In this document: positions 10,101 through 21,631 of the stretch, piece after piece
Layout: each line of letters starts with the position of its first letter
Numbering within the stretch: the first letter of the stretch is position 1
DNA from: Phaseolus vulgaris
Lineage: Eukaryota > Streptophyta > Magnoliopsida > Fabales > Fabaceae
Length of the DNA: 64,000 nt
Assembly: GCF_000499845.2 (NCBI RefSeq)
Contig: NC_023758.2
Coordinates: 18,579,984 to 18,643,983, forward strand
Direction of reading: 5' to 3'
Made by a program: the position numbers and the translations under genes
The notes under the pieces: model-generated
Told to the model about the DNA's origin: nothing
What the model saw: only the letters and a program-made list of their open reading frames with translations
Database searches by the model: none

Positions 10101-12075
10101 AAAACCCAACCAAGATAAACTCCTTTAGCAACCAAACTTTTCACACCTCATTTTGCATACATTTGTGACACTTCCCCACCAAGATTGCTTAAAAGCCATG
10201 ACTTCACTTATTCACCAATTTATCTACCAAGGCACAAAAAGCCAATCCACCCAACATGGCTCAGCCAAAACCCAACCAGATCCAAGCCTTTTGCAACCAA
10301 TCTTTTCACACCTCATTTTGGATGCATTTGTGACAATTCCCTACCAAGATTGCTCAAAAACCATGACTTCACTTTTTCACCAATTTTGCTAGCAAGGCAC
10401 AAAAACCCATTCCACCCAACTTGGCTAAGCCAAACCCAACCAAGATCAATTCCTTTTGCAACCAAACTTTTGACATGTCATTTTCTATGCATTTTTGAAA
10501 ATTCCCCACCAAGAATGCTCAAAAACCACGACTACATATATTCACCAATTTTGCTAGCAAGGCACAAAAAACCAATCCACCCAACTTGGCTAAGCAAAAA
10601 CCCAACCAAGATCAATTCCTTTTGGAATCAAAATTTTCACACCTCATTTTCCATACATTGGTGACAATTCCCCACCAAGATTGCTAAAAAACCATGAGTT
10701 CACTTATTCACCAATTCTGCTACCAAGGCAAAAAAGCCAATCCTGCCAACTTGGCTAACCCAAAACCCAACCAAGATCAATTCCTTTTGCAACATAACTT
10801 TTCACACTTCATTTTGCATACATTTGTGACAATTCCCCACCAAGATTTCAAAAAAACCATGAGTTCACTTATTCACCAATTCTGCAACCAAGGCAAAAAA
10901 CGCGAATCCACCAAACTTGGCAAAGCCAAAACCCAACCAAGATAAATTCCTTTTGCAACCAAACTTCCCACACCTCATTTTGCATACATTTGTGACACTT
11001 CCCCTCCAAGATTGCCTAAAAACCATGACTTCACTTTTTCACCAATTTTGCTAGCTAGGCACAAAAAGCCAATCCGCCGAAGTTGGCTAAGCCAAAACAC
11101 AACCAAGATCAATTCCTTTTGCAACCAAACTTTTCACACCTCATTTTGGATGCATTTGTGACAATTCCACACCAAGATTGCTGAAAAACCATGACTTCAC
11201 TTTTTCACCAATTTTGCTACCAAGACACAAAAATTAGGCCAAGCGACCAAACTTGGCTACGCCAAAACCCAACCAAGATTAATTGCTTTTGCAACCAAGC
11301 TTTTCACACCTCATTTTGCATACATTTGTGACACTTCCCCACCAAGATTGCTAAAAAACCATGACTTCACCTTTTCACCAATTTTGCTACCAAGGCACAA
11401 AAAGCCAATCCACCAAACTTGGCTAAGCCAAAACCCAACAAAGATCAATTCCTTTTGCAAAAAAACTTTTGACACCTCATTTTGGATGCATTTGTGACAA
11501 TTCCCGACCAAGAATGCTAAAAAAACCATGACTTCACTTTTTCACCAATTTTGCTACCAAGGCAAAAAAACCCAATCCACCCAACTTAGGTAATCTAAAA
11601 CCCAACCAAGATTAATTCCTTTTGCAACTGAACTTTTCACACCTCATTTTGCATACATTTGTGACAATTCGCCACCAAGATTGCTCAAAAACCATGATTT
11701 AACTTATTCACCAATTTTGCTACAAAGGCACAAAAAGCCAATCGACCCAACTTGGCTAAGCCAAAACCCAACCAAGATCTATTCCTTTTGCAACCAAACT
11801 TTTCACACCTCATTTTGGATGCATTTGTGACAATTCTCCACCAAGATTGCTCAAAAACCATGACTTCACTTTTTCACCAATTTTGCTACCAAGGGAAAAA
11901 AAGCCAATCCACCCAACTTGGCTAATCCAAAACCCAACCTAGATCAATTCCTTTTGCAACCGAACTTTTCACACCTCATTTTGCATACATTTGTGACAAT
12001 TCCCCACCAAGATTGCTCAAAAACCATGACTTCACTTATTCACCAATTTTGCTACCAAGGCACAAAAAGCCTATC
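10101..12075 (+). repeat. Satellite array 1, about 165-bp monomer, about 12 units
   Basis: The diagnostic word GATTGCT/GAATGCT recurs at 10183, 10348, 10513 and 10679, so the period is 165-166 bp. Each monomer carries AACCCAACCAAGATCAATTCC-like, TTTTCACACCTCATTTTG and CCATGACTTCAC blocks. The monomers differ at many sites. Short open frames here are by-products of the repeat. The array is bounded by the end of A1 and the start of B; CTATC at 12071-12075 is the left target duplication of B. Confidence 0.9.
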
Positions 12076-12768
12076 TGATGGAGGAGGGCAAAACACATCT
12101 CACCATGGAAGCCAAGACCCAAAGCTAGACCGTGTTGAGCGTCTAGACTCAAGGAAGGAGCATCTAGGACGTGATGAGAGAAGGCTACACATGGAGCGTC
12201 GAGGAGGAGACCTAGACCGTCTAGGCCCTATTACAAGGTCAATGGCTAAGCACATTCACGCCCAATTGGATGAAGCCACGGATGGAAGAGAGAAAGCCTT
12301 GTACATGTTACATGGAGGCCCATTAGGGGTGCTTAGTAATTAGAGTAGTGTTAGAAAGCATAAATGAGTGAACATTCTAGAAACTTGTTTACTTGGCTGG
12401 TCATGAGCACATGTGCCATGTGCCTTATCATTTTTGCATTTCATTTGGCTCTCATTTCATTAGGAATTAGCTTAGCTTTCACGGACCTATAGCCTATAAA
12501 TAGGAAGGCCATCTCTTGTATTTTCCAAGATTATTGTGAGTAAAGTTATGCTGCCCATATTGTGCCAAGCTTTGCTTCTACCTAGATTCTAGGCTCTAAT
12601 CTTCACATCCTTCACCTCTCATTGGGCTGGCCGAACCTCCCAACTTCCATACACACCATGCACCTTCAAGATCACCATAGCTCTTAGGAGGATCTTGCAC
12701 ATACACATCCATGGCTTCCGCACCATCTTTCACATGATTCTAAGAAGAACTTCATGAATTTGCCATCA
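12076..12768 (+). repeat. B 5' LTR (693 bp)
   Basis: It starts TGATGGAGGAGGGC and ends TTGCCATCA. It includes a copy of the last pol codons (to 12343), which is why coding-like sequence precedes the apparent promoter. It matches 29199-29890 end to end. Confidence 0.88.
12495..12502 (+). promoter_or_regulatory. TATA box in B 5' LTR
   Basis: TATAAATA in AGCCTATAAATAGGAAGG, conserved in the 3' LTR at 29617-29624. Confidence 0.65.
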
Positions 12769-13969
12769 TTGGGTATCAGAGCATAGGTTCTTCAAAGATG
12801 AGTTGTTCTTGGTCTTTTCATTTTTAGTTCTTCTTTATTTCATGTTGTTCATCTTGTTTCCATAGTTGTCTTGCTGTTTTTTACATTTTAATTTGTTTTG
12901 GTGTGCTATTTGGAAGATCCAACCGGTGCACTTTGTTCAATTGATCTTGAACAATTCTTTTGCAATTTGTGATAGGATTCCATACACCTTTGAGTTGCTA
13001 TTTTCTTTTAGGTTTTTGAGTCTTTATTGCACTTTTAATTTGGTTCATATTATGCTCTTTGAGTTTTTAATTTCTGAATCCATATATGTTTTGTCAAGTC
13101 ATGTTCATCCACAATGTCATCAATTCATAGTAGTCCTTTGTTTGGCTTGATTGTTTCTTGATTTTGGGTATCTATATTTGCTTTGAATCTGTTGTTCTTT
13201 TGATCTTTTGGTGCCTTTTAATTTTAGTTTGAGTTCATATTTGTGTTTAGATCTTACACAAATTCCTTTTCTTAATTCCATTGTGTTTAAATTTTGGTAT
13301 CTTGCTGTTTTTTCCAGTTTTTCCAGAATCCCCTGTTTCACATTCTCTGTGCTGGCTGTTTTGTTCCAGAAAAATATTTTCACTCATAGGAAAATTTTGA
13401 TTCTCTGGAATATGCAAGATTAGAGTGTTATAGAAAAGACAAAAAAAGAATTAGCTCAAAAGAGTCAACAGAAAAAAAAATGATAAATATTTTAAAATCA
13501 GTGTGCAAATCTGAGGCGCTACAGCTGGCGTAACTGAACACTGAAATTGAAAAATTTATTAAAAAAAAATGGTTCATGCGTTTTGAGTGATTCCAATGCC
13601 AGATTTTAGCTAAGATCTTGAATATTTTGCATATCAAATTTAAGAATCAAATCTAAAAAGCACAGCTCAGCATAAATTGGGGAAAAACACGTTTCTGGCC
13701 CACAACAATTTTCCAGTGGTGCTGTTTTTTATTTTGTAATCTAATTCTAGTGCTATTTTTAGGATTCTTTTGTGTGCCTACCTTTATTTGAGTACCTTTA
13801 TTTGCTTGTCTAATATTCTTTGAACTCTTTCTAGTTGTCACAATCTAACTCCATTTGTGTGGTACTGTTTTCTTCAATTAAATTGTTTCTTGTTTTTATT
13901 CTTTGACCTCTAAATTTGGTGTTGGAATTAATTCTCTTTTGGTGCTTGATTGAGTGGAAATTTGACTTG
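12769..13969 (+). other. B primer-binding site and leader, first part
   Basis: TTGGGTATCAGAGCATAGG directly after the LTR resembles the initiator-tRNA-Met primer site (usual form TGGTATCAGAGC), with one extra G. The T-rich untranslated leader that follows shares pieces with the leader of A3 (for example TTTTGAGTGATTCCA-like words near 13580 and 37230). No supported gene. It stops abruptly at the A2 junction near 13969. Confidence 0.75.
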
Positions 13970-14096
13970 GGCGGATGATCTTTCTAGAAGATACGCCTTG
14001 CTAAATCTTTTAACATCTCAATATCTTGGTTTTGATCACATTAAGGAACTTTATCATGATGACCTTGATTTTTCTCTCCTCTATCAAGAGTGTCTT
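13970..14096 (+). pseudogene. A2 pol fragment: end of RNase H and linker
   Basis: It matches A1 at about 7830-7957, with GCGGATGATCTTTCTAGAAG where A1 has GCTC. The frame reads on to the CTT target duplication (14094-14096) of the CACTA element and continues in A2 at 21919. Confidence 0.8.
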
Positions 14097-14345
14097 CACT
14101 AGTACAAAATTCTTCAATAACGACACCTTTCAAAGACGGTTTAGAGACAACCATCGTTAAAAACTAGGCGGTGGCACTGCTGTAATTTTTTCGAAAATTT
14201 TTTGGACTTTTAACGACGGTTCACCCCAGAACCGTCGTTAAAAGTCACGGGGTGAGAATTAACGACGGTTCCCCCCAGAACCGTCGTTAAAAGTGGCGCC
14301 CATGGGATTTAACGACGGTTCACAGAACCGTCGTTAAAAGTCTTT
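14097..14345 (+). repeat. CACTA 5' terminal inverted repeat and sub-terminal repeats
   Basis: The 13-bp terminal repeat is followed by three clear imperfect palindromes (about 14210-14342) built from TTAACGACGGTT ... AACCGTCGTTAAAAG. In En/Spm such sub-terminal motifs bind the TNP1/TnpA protein; that role is inferred here. Confidence 0.85.
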
Positions 14346-14404
14346 TTTAAAAATTAAAACTGCACGCTCCCACTCTCAGAAACTTACTTCCTTCTTTCTC
14401 ACTT

Positions 14405-14924
14405 CCTTTCAACGAGCTCTATTCCCGCGCCAACTGCGACCCAACCACAACCGCGAACCCCGACCGCGCCGCGAACCCCACCGCGCCGTGACTGCGACCC
14501 AACCACGACCGCGCCCCCACCGCCGTGACTGCGCCGCGAACGCCGACTGCATCGCCCCCCACCGCGCCGTGACTGCGCCACGAACGCCGACTGCGCTGCG
14601 AACCCCACCGCTCCGCGACCGCGCCGTGACCGCGCCCCCACCGCGCCGTGACCCGCGAACCCCGACCGCGATCCCGCGACCGCGCCGACCGCGCCTCTGC
14701 CCACCGCGCCGCAACCCGCGAACACGACCGCGCCTGCGAACCCCGACCGCTCCGCGACCGCGCCGTGACCGCGCCCCCAACGCGCCGTGACCCGCGAACC
14801 CCGACCGCGAACCCGCGACCGCGCCTCTGCCACAGCGACCGCGGCTCTACTTCCGCGTACCCGCGCCCCTGCCGTTGCACCTGCGACCGCCATTCACGCC
14901 TACGTGACCGTCCATCCATTTGAG
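14405..14924 (+). promoter_or_regulatory. GC-rich, CpG-dense untranslated first exon of the CACTA element
   Basis: About 500 bp of degenerate CGCGACCGCGCC-type repeats in an otherwise AT-rich element. It ends at a good splice donor (GAG|GTTAGT at 14924/14925), with an acceptor TTTAGCAG at 15251 just before the TNP2 ATG. This matches the layout of the En/Spm GC-rich first exon (downstream control region), whose methylation controls the element. Long open frames occur on both strands here but follow from composition. Confidence 0.6.
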
Positions 14925-14980
14925 GTTAGTGTATTCTTATTTATTATCACCTATATTTTGAAAGTATTCGTTTTGAGTCA

Positions 14981-15196
14981 TTATATACTGTTCTGACATA
15001 TTGAACGCACTGGTTCTGAGTCCGGAGGTGTCCGACCTTCGGCAATTTTCAGTAATTATATATTGTTTTGACATATTGAACGCACTGGTTCTGAGTCCGG
15101 AGGTGTCCGACCTTCGGCAATTTTCAGTAATTATATATTGTTTTGACATATTGAACGCACTGGTTCTGAGTCCGGAGGTGTCCGACCTTCGGCACT
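14981..15196 (+). repeat. 75-bp tandem repeat, nearly three units, in the leader intron
   Basis: TTGAACGCACTGGTTCTGAG starts at 15001, 15076 and 15151. The units are almost identical and end before the TNP2 start. They sit in the proposed intron 14925-15251. Confidence 0.9.
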
Positions 15197-15255
15197 TTTG
15201 TTTTATTTTTTCATGATTACATATTGAAAGTATTGGTTCTTAGTTTAGCAGTTCT

Positions 15256-18200
15256 ATGGATCGGAGTTGGATTAATACATCACGAATAAGTGATACTTAC
15301 GAAAAAGGGGTGGAAGAGTTCATACAATTCGCAGAACATAATGCCGTTAGTTATAAGAATGGAGTAAGGATAAGGTGTCCTTGTATCAATTGTTTAAATG
15401 GAAGGATATTGAGTGTTTCTGAAATTAGAGAACATCTTTTGTGTGATGGATTTTTGAAAAGTTATACAACATGGACGTGGCATGGTGAATTGTTAGACTT
15501 GCCAAGTGTGCACGGAGGTTCGGACGAAGTGCATTTCTCAATGGATGATAGATTAGAAGACATGATTCGTGACGTGGGAGCAGAATCATTTGCTAATGTA
15601 GTTTTTGAAAATATGTCTAATGATGCAGAGACTCCTTTGTATCCTGGTTCAACTAACTTCACACGATTATCAGCAGTGTTAAGGTTGATGAATTTGAAGG
15701 CAATGAATGGATGGACCGACAAAAGTTTTACAGAATTGCTTCAATTGCTTAAGGACATGCTTCCAGAAGGAAATACCTTGCCCAATCGAAATTATGAGGC
15801 GAAAAAAATACTCTGTCCAATGGGTATGGAGTATAGAAAAATACATTCATGTCCTAACGATTGTATTTTATACAGAAATGAGTATGAAGATTTAAGAAGA
15901 TGTCCCAGGTGTGGTTTGTCACGCTATAAGGTTAAGGTTGGTCAGAATGATGAAATTGATGAATTGACAAAGGAAGGTCCTCCTGCTAAGGTTGTTTGGT
16001 ATCTTCCGATAATTCCAAGGCTTAAGCGTTTGTTTGCAAATGCAGATGACGCTAAAAACCTTAGGTGGCATGCAGATAATAGAAAATGTGATGGATTACT
16101 TCGTCATCCTGCTGATTCTTTGCAGTGGAAGAATATTGATAAAGAATTTCCTGAATTTGGAAAAGAATCAAGAAACTTAAGACTTGGATTGGCAACTGAT
16201 GGAATGAATCCCTTTGGAAATTTAAGTAGTAATCATAGTTCATGGCCCGTTTTGTTAGTGATTTACAACTTACCTCCTGCGTTGTGTATGAAGCGCAAAT
16301 ACATGATGTTATCTATGATGATCTCTGGTCCAAAACAACCTGGAAATGACATAGATGTTTATCTTAATCCATTGATTGAAGATTTGAAATTATTGTGGAA
16401 TGAAGGGGTTGATGTGTTTGACGCGTTTAAAAATGAATCTTTCCGATCGCATGCGATGTTGTTTTGTACTATCAATGACTTCCCTGCATATGGGAACTTG
16501 TCAGGTTATAGTGTGAAAGGCCATAGAGCATGTCCAATATGTCAAGACAAGACATCTTATGAGCAGTTGAAACATGGAAGAAAAACCGTGTATCTTGGTC
16601 ATCGTAGATTTCTAAAGAAATATCATCCGTATCGTCGATTGAAAAAAGCTTTTAACGGATACCAAGAACATGACATTTGTCCCACTCCATTAAGTGGTGT
16701 TGAAATTTATGAAAAGATCAAAAATGTTAATGTGACTTTTGGAAAAATGAAAAAGAAGCAAACGGTGAGTGAAATATGGAAAAAGAGATCAATCTTTTTT
16801 GATCTTCCGTATTGGTGTAAGTTGGATGTTAGACACTGTCTAGATGTAATGCACGTAGAGAAGAATGTGTGTGACAGTCTAATAGGAACACTTCTGAACA
16901 TTAAAGGCAAAACAAAGGATGGTGTGAATGCACGTCTGGATTTGATTGAAATGAATATACGAGAGGAATTGGCACCGAGAGAAGTTGGTAAACGTACATA
17001 CTTGCCTGCAGCGTGTTACACTTTGTCAAAGAAAGAGAAAACAAGTTTTTATGAATGTCTTAAAGGTGTTAAGGTACCACAAGGCTACTCTTCAAATGTG
17101 AAGAGTCTTGTATCTATGAATGATTTGAAACTAATTGGCTTAAAGTCACATGATTGTCACGTTCTAATGCAACAATTATTACCAGTGGCTATTCGTGGAA
17201 TCTTGCCCAAAAATGTTAGGCATACAATCACTCGACTATGTTCATTTTTCAATTCCATATGTAGTAAAGAGATTGACTCTCAGAAGTTGGATGAACTTGA
17301 AGAAGAAATAATTGTTATCTTGTGTCAACTCGAGATGTTTTTTCCTCCATCTTTTTTTGATATTATGGTACACTTGGTTGTTCATCTTGTAAGAGAAATC
17401 AGATTGTGTGGGCCAGTTTATATGCGATGGATGTATCCAGTTGAACGATACATGAAGATTTTGAAGGGATATGTGAAGAATCAATGTCGTCCAGAAGCTT
17501 CCATTATTGAAAGATACATTTCAGAAGAATCTATTGAGTTTTGTTCCGAGTACATGTCAAAAGCCAAATGTATAGGAGTTCCTGAAAAAGGTTGGCACTC
17601 TCGTAGATTCATAAGTAAATCTTCAAGAGGTGTACATGTCATAAGCAAATCTAGAGAAGAGGTTCTGCAAGCACACTTGTATATCTTGAATAACACTGAT
17701 GAGGTGTTACCATACTTAGATACACACAAAGACATTGTCAAATATAAAAATCCAAGACAATCAGAAAAATGGGTGTTAATTGAGCATAACAAAACTTTCA
17801 TGTCATGGTTTAAGCAACAAATAATGAATGATCCATCAGCATCTGAAACATTAACATGGCTTGCAAACGGTCTCAAATTTGATGTTTTATGTTGTTCTGG
17901 CTATGAAGTAAATGGTTGTTTGTTTTACACAAAGTCTCGAGATGATAGGAGTACAGTGCAAAATAGCGGAGTCACCTTGGAGGCAGAGTCTATGCAGTTT
18001 TCAACTGCAAAGGATCAAAATCCTGTTGTGGGATCAATGCCTTATTATGGTGTCATAGTAGAGATTTGGGAAGTTAATTATACCAAGTTTACTGTACCTG
18101 TTTTCAAATGCAAGTGGGTTGACAATAAGACTGGTGTCAAAGTTGATGAATCAGGAATGACTTTGGTTGACTTTCGAAAGATAGGTTATCATGACGAACC

Positions 18201-18444
18201 ATTTATAATGGCACATCAAGCTTCCCAAGTTTTCTATATCCAAGATCCTACGTCTGACCACTGGTCTGTTGTGCTACATGGAAAAAAACAACATAATGAC
18301 CCAGAAGATACAAACAATGACATTTGTGAGATTGAATCACTTACAAGAACGACCATCAATAAAGAGTACGAGGATGTTGCTGATGTTGTACATGCAACTC
18401 GAAATGATCATGATGAAGGAATATATATTTGTATGTACATGTGA
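15256..18444 (+). CDS. TNP2-type CACTA transposase (1062 aa)
   Basis: One uninterrupted frame. The N-terminus (about residues 5-80) is a transposase-associated domain with the Cys pattern IRCPCINCL. The central Transposase_21 (TNP2) domain carries LRWHADNRK, GLATDGMNPFGN, the Cys pair of ACPICQD and the motif CLDVMHVEKNVCDSL. A DUF4218-like domain (about residues 610-770) contains LPVAIRGILP and CGPVYMRWMYPVERYMK. Near the C-terminus a DUF4216-like domain has YYGVIVEIWE. This enzyme would cut at the terminal repeats. The length is usual for the family. The ATG lies four bases after a splice acceptor (15251). A possible donor at 18431 could link the transcript to the next gene, as in En/Spm alternative splicing. 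Confidence 0.93.
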   Translation: MDRSWINTSRISDTYEKGVEEFIQFAEHNAVSYKNGVRIRCPCINCLNGRILSVSEIREHLLCDGFLKSYTTWTWHGELLDLPSVHGGSDEVHFSMDDRLEDMIRDVGAESFANVVFENMSNDAETPLYPGSTNFTRLSAVLRLMNLKAMNGWTDKSFTELLQLLKDMLPEGNTLPNRNYEAKKILCPMGMEYRKIHSCPNDCILYRNEYEDLRRCPRCGLSRYKVKVGQNDEIDELTKEGPPAKVVWYLPIIPRLKRLFANADDAKNLRWHADNRKCDGLLRHPADSLQWKNIDKEFPEFGKESRNLRLGLATDGMNPFGNLSSNHSSWPVLLVIYNLPPALCMKRKYMMLSMMISGPKQPGNDIDVYLNPLIEDLKLLWNEGVDVFDAFKNESFRSHAMLFCTINDFPAYGNLSGYSVKGHRACPICQDKTSYEQLKHGRKTVYLGHRRFLKKYHPYRRLKKAFNGYQEHDICPTPLSGVEIYEKIKNVNVTFGKMKKKQTVSEIWKKRSIFFDLPYWCKLDVRHCLDVMHVEKNVCDSLIGTLLNIKGKTKDGVNARLDLIEMNIREELAPREVGKRTYLPAACYTLSKKEKTSFYECLKGVKVPQGYSSNVKSLVSMNDLKLIGLKSHDCHVLMQQLLPVAIRGILPKNVRHTITRLCSFFNSICSKEIDSQKLDELEEEIIVILCQLEMFFPPSFFDIMVHLVVHLVREIRLCGPVYMRWMYPVERYMKILKGYVKNQCRPEASIIERYISEESIEFCSEYMSKAKCIGVPEKGWHSRRFISKSSRGVHVISKSREEVLQAHLYILNNTDEVLPYLDTHKDIVKYKNPRQSEKWVLIEHNKTFMSWFKQQIMNDPSASETLTWLANGLKFDVLCCSGYEVNGCLFYTKSRDDRSTVQNSGVTLEAESMQFSTAKDQNPVVGSMPYYGVIVEIWEVNYTKFTVPVFKCKWVDNKTGVKVDESGMTLVDFRKIGYHDEPFIMAHQASQVFYIQDPTSDHWSVVLHGKKQHNDPEDTNNDICEIESLTRTTINKEYEDVADVVHATRNDHDEGIYICMYM

Positions 18445-18527
18445 TTCATGTTTAGTTTTACAATATATTTCATTTTCATTATATTTCATATTTTTGATGC
18501 TTATTATATTTTTTTGATAACAGGAAC

Positions 18528-21439
18528 ATGGCAGATGATAAAGTTTCCCATTCAAAAACTGGTAGAGGACCTACAAGATTGAAGAATATGTTTAAGAAGA
18601 TAACTAAAGATGACAAAATACCTTTGTCTATTGATATCCACACTGGTGTGCCCACTGGGCAACATGCAAAGAAATATAGGAGTTATCTCGGAGTACTTTC
18701 TCGTGAAAGGATCTCTATCTTAACTCAGTCCTGGGATCACGTGACTGACCACGAGAAAAACATGATTTGGCAAGATATTCTGGTATGTAACTGTTTTTAC
18801 TTTGCTAAATCTAAAGTTCTTTTATACTTTGTTTTTGTTTATGAACTAATTCTTTCAAACAACGTAGACACATTACAACATCCCGAATGTGGAAATCTTG
18901 AAAGCGAAGGTTCTTTCAGATGTGGGTGTCAAGTTTCGTCAGTTTAAATCAAAATTGACAACAGATTATATATATGGGAAAAGGAAAGAAGAAAATCCTT
19001 GTGCAAAATATGCATCCATTGATGAAGAAACTTGGCAGCAGTTTGTCAATATTCGACAAACTGAAAAATGGCAGGTTAGTATCACTTTTATATTTGAATA
19101 TAGTTTATATTAACGTATTACTAAATTTTGAGTGTTATGATAGGAGGTTCGAAACAAAGCAAAAGCCAATCAGGCACATAATGATACCCCACACTTATTG
19201 TCTCGTGGTGGTTATAAGTTGCTAGAGCAGAGGATGCTTGAAGAAAAGATTCAAGCACGTTCTACTTCCATTGAGGAAATGAATAGTGTAGATTCTTTAA
19301 GACCTCTATCCCCACCACTCCGACATGAGATGTGGAAGGGTGCCCGTATAAACACATTAGGGACATGGAGTTCTAAGTCTACAGAACAAACAGTTGAACG
19401 CATTGTAAGTTTGACAATTTCTTTTCAATGTGTTATTTTAAATTCTATGTGTTATTTTAAATTCAATGTGTTGAAGTTTGTCAATTTCTTTTCATTTGTT
19501 TTAGGATTCTCTTAATGAGCAATCAACACAGGGGACTTTTAAACCATGTGGTCGCAATGATATTCTTAATGTTGCTCTCGGACGACCTGAACACCCTGGA
19601 CGTGTTCGTGTAGCTGGATATGGGGTTGGGATTCGGTCATACTTTGGACCTCCATCACACAGCAAGGAACAATTGTCCAATGAACCTAGCCAAGAGTATT
19701 TACTACAACTACGTGAGCAGTTAAAGGCTGAGGTAACTCAAGAGCTTAAAGAAAGCTTCATGGAGGAGTTTAGTGCGCGAATGGAAATGGAGTTCAAAAA
19801 GCGGTTGGAGGGTTTAGGACACTCACAGCAACCACCTACTATGGTAGAAGATGAACCACCTCCGCCTTCTATTAAGAAAGTCAGCACTAAAGGGAGTTGT
19901 TCGGCAGTTGATCTATCAGGGGATGACTTTGGCTCAACTAGCCAATGCGAATTATATGTTGAGTGTAATTCTTTGACCCGATTCGTTGCCTTGGGTAAGT
20001 GTTATGAAGGGGTCACAATGTTACACAATGTGCCTCTTCCTTCTAATTTGATGAAGGTCACGGTGGAGAAGGTCCTTTATGGTGATCTTACAGTTCCTGT
20101 GCCGACATCAGAGGTGACAATTGTGGCAGAGGCATTACATACTTTCGTTGCCTGGCCTAGACATCTCGTCAGACCTATAGACTCTATGGTATATATTTGC
20201 ACTAATACTAATACAATTATGATATATTACATTCTAACTAATTTAAGTATTTTTTGTTTTGATGAGTAGCAGGAACCTAAGACAAATTTGCCTCTGGGAA
20301 AGAAGAAAATAGTCTCCATTGATGATCCTCTGGCGGCATTGGTGGAAGTTGCTACAGCTTTAGATACAACCGTCTTAGAGGTTCCATGGGATGCTAATGT
20401 TTTTGGAAGGCATAGTAATCTACCGTTGTACGTTCACATGTCTGATTTGTTGGACCTTGCATCCGGAGATCAAGAGATTAACATAACAGTTCTGCAATTA
20501 TGGATGATGTAAGTTCAAATTTTAAATTCTTTATACTTTTGATTTATTAAATATATTAGTACTAACTTATTGAAATTTAGGTATCTTTCTGGATTATGCT
20601 TTGATGAGGGGAAACATAATATATATGGGTTTTTAGACCCTCAAATCACTCAATCAATTGGAAACAAGAAGTCGGAAACACAAACATACATCACCACTGC
20701 CTTAAAGAATGGTGGAAAACACATTTATTTTGCTCCGTACATCCATGAGTAAGTTCTTATTTATTAAATAAGTTTTAATAAATTATTGAAATAAGAGAAA
20801 CTAATTAACTGATTTGTTATACAGGCGTCATTGGCAACTATTGATCATATCTGTTCAAGATCATACCGCTGCATGGTTTTGCTCCTTGCATAAAAAACCT
20901 CCTGCCTATTTTAAAAACATTATAGATAGGTACGGCAGTTTCATTTAACATTTATTATTACTTATATATTATATAATGTTATGTATTCTAACATGAAATC
21001 TTATTATTTTAGTGCTTACTCTGGATATAATATGTTGTCTGGGAGGAGAACTTCAAACGCACAAAAACTCACTTGGATGTACCTTAAGGTATTTAAAGTA
21101 TATTTGTTCACTTAATTTAATGTGTTTCACTCATTCATTTAATACATTTATTTTCACATGCAGTCCAACAGGCAACCTAAAAATTATGAGTGCGGTTATT
21201 ATGTTATGCAGTGGATGTTGACTATTTTGCAAGCTGAAATTAAGAAAGGTTGGGATAAGGTAATACCTCAATACAATAAACACTTTAAAATTTGAGATTT
21301 ATTAATCATGCACTAATTCAAAATATTTCAAATGTCACAGTTGTTCAACGACCAACACCGGCTAGATTTAGAAGCATTGGAGTATGTGAGAACAACATGG
21401 TCAAAGTATTTTGTAACCATGTATAACACTCTAGTATAG
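18528..21439 (+). CDS. TNP1-like protein with Transposase_24 and Ulp1-type protease domains (10 exons, 728 aa)
   Basis: Exons by GT-AG sites and frame: 18528-18782, 18868-19074, 19144-19404, 19505-20188, 20273-20508, 20581-20748, 20825-20929, 21013-21088, 21164-21259, 21341-21439. They total 729 codons with no internal stop. The first half matches Transposase_24 (Ptta/En/Spm), for example NDTPHLLSRGGY, and GRPEHPGRVRVAGYGVG; then comes a coiled coil and a DUF8039-like region. The C-terminus is a Ulp1/C48 peptidase-like fold with His in ERHWQLL, Gln in NRQPKNYECGYYV and the catalytic-type Cys in ECGYY. The position that is Asp in canonical Ulp1 (VDSL) is Cys here (WFCSL). It probably binds the sub-terminal repeats and may process SUMO-like targets; the protease activity is uncertain. 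Confidence 0.85.
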
Positions 21440-21631
21440 ATAAATCATTACAATGACAAATTTTTTCATATATTACCAAACTTTTTTGTATTTATGTTAT
21501 AATTTGTTGTATGTAATTTTTATATTTAAATTATGATTTGAAATGTTTTTATTTTCTGGAATTGAAAACTTTATGCAGGTTATTTGAGATTTTTTAAAAA
21601 ATAAAATTTTTTATTTTTTTTAATGAATACA
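21440..21631. other. CACTA 3' untranslated region, AT-rich
   Basis: Very AT-rich, with several TTATAATTTG- and ATAAA-like words that could serve polyadenylation of TNP1. No gene is seen. Confidence 0.5.

Noticed and set aside
10153..12343. Open frames up to 159 codons in the satellite arrays, for example 10185-10664 and 32729-33214
   Set aside because: They repeat with the monomer, overlap in different frames and occur in both array orientations. They have no domain support.
12349..12768. A 420-bp LTR starting TGTTAG next to a separate pol fragment
   Set aside because: I first read it as a tandem pol-LTR-leader recombinant. The CTATC duplication and the purine tract at 29184 show that the LTR starts at TGATGG and includes the pol tail.
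12866..13383. Open frames in the T-rich leader of B
   Set aside because: Phe/Leu-rich readings of AT-rich leader sequence. They are not conserved in the related A3 leader.
14399..14919. Open frames of 100-166 codons on both strands in the GC-rich part of the CACTA element
   Set aside because: They arise from Arg/Ala/Pro/Val-rich readings of CGCGACC-type repeats, several overlap in all frames, and no family match is evident. The region fits an untranslated first exon better.
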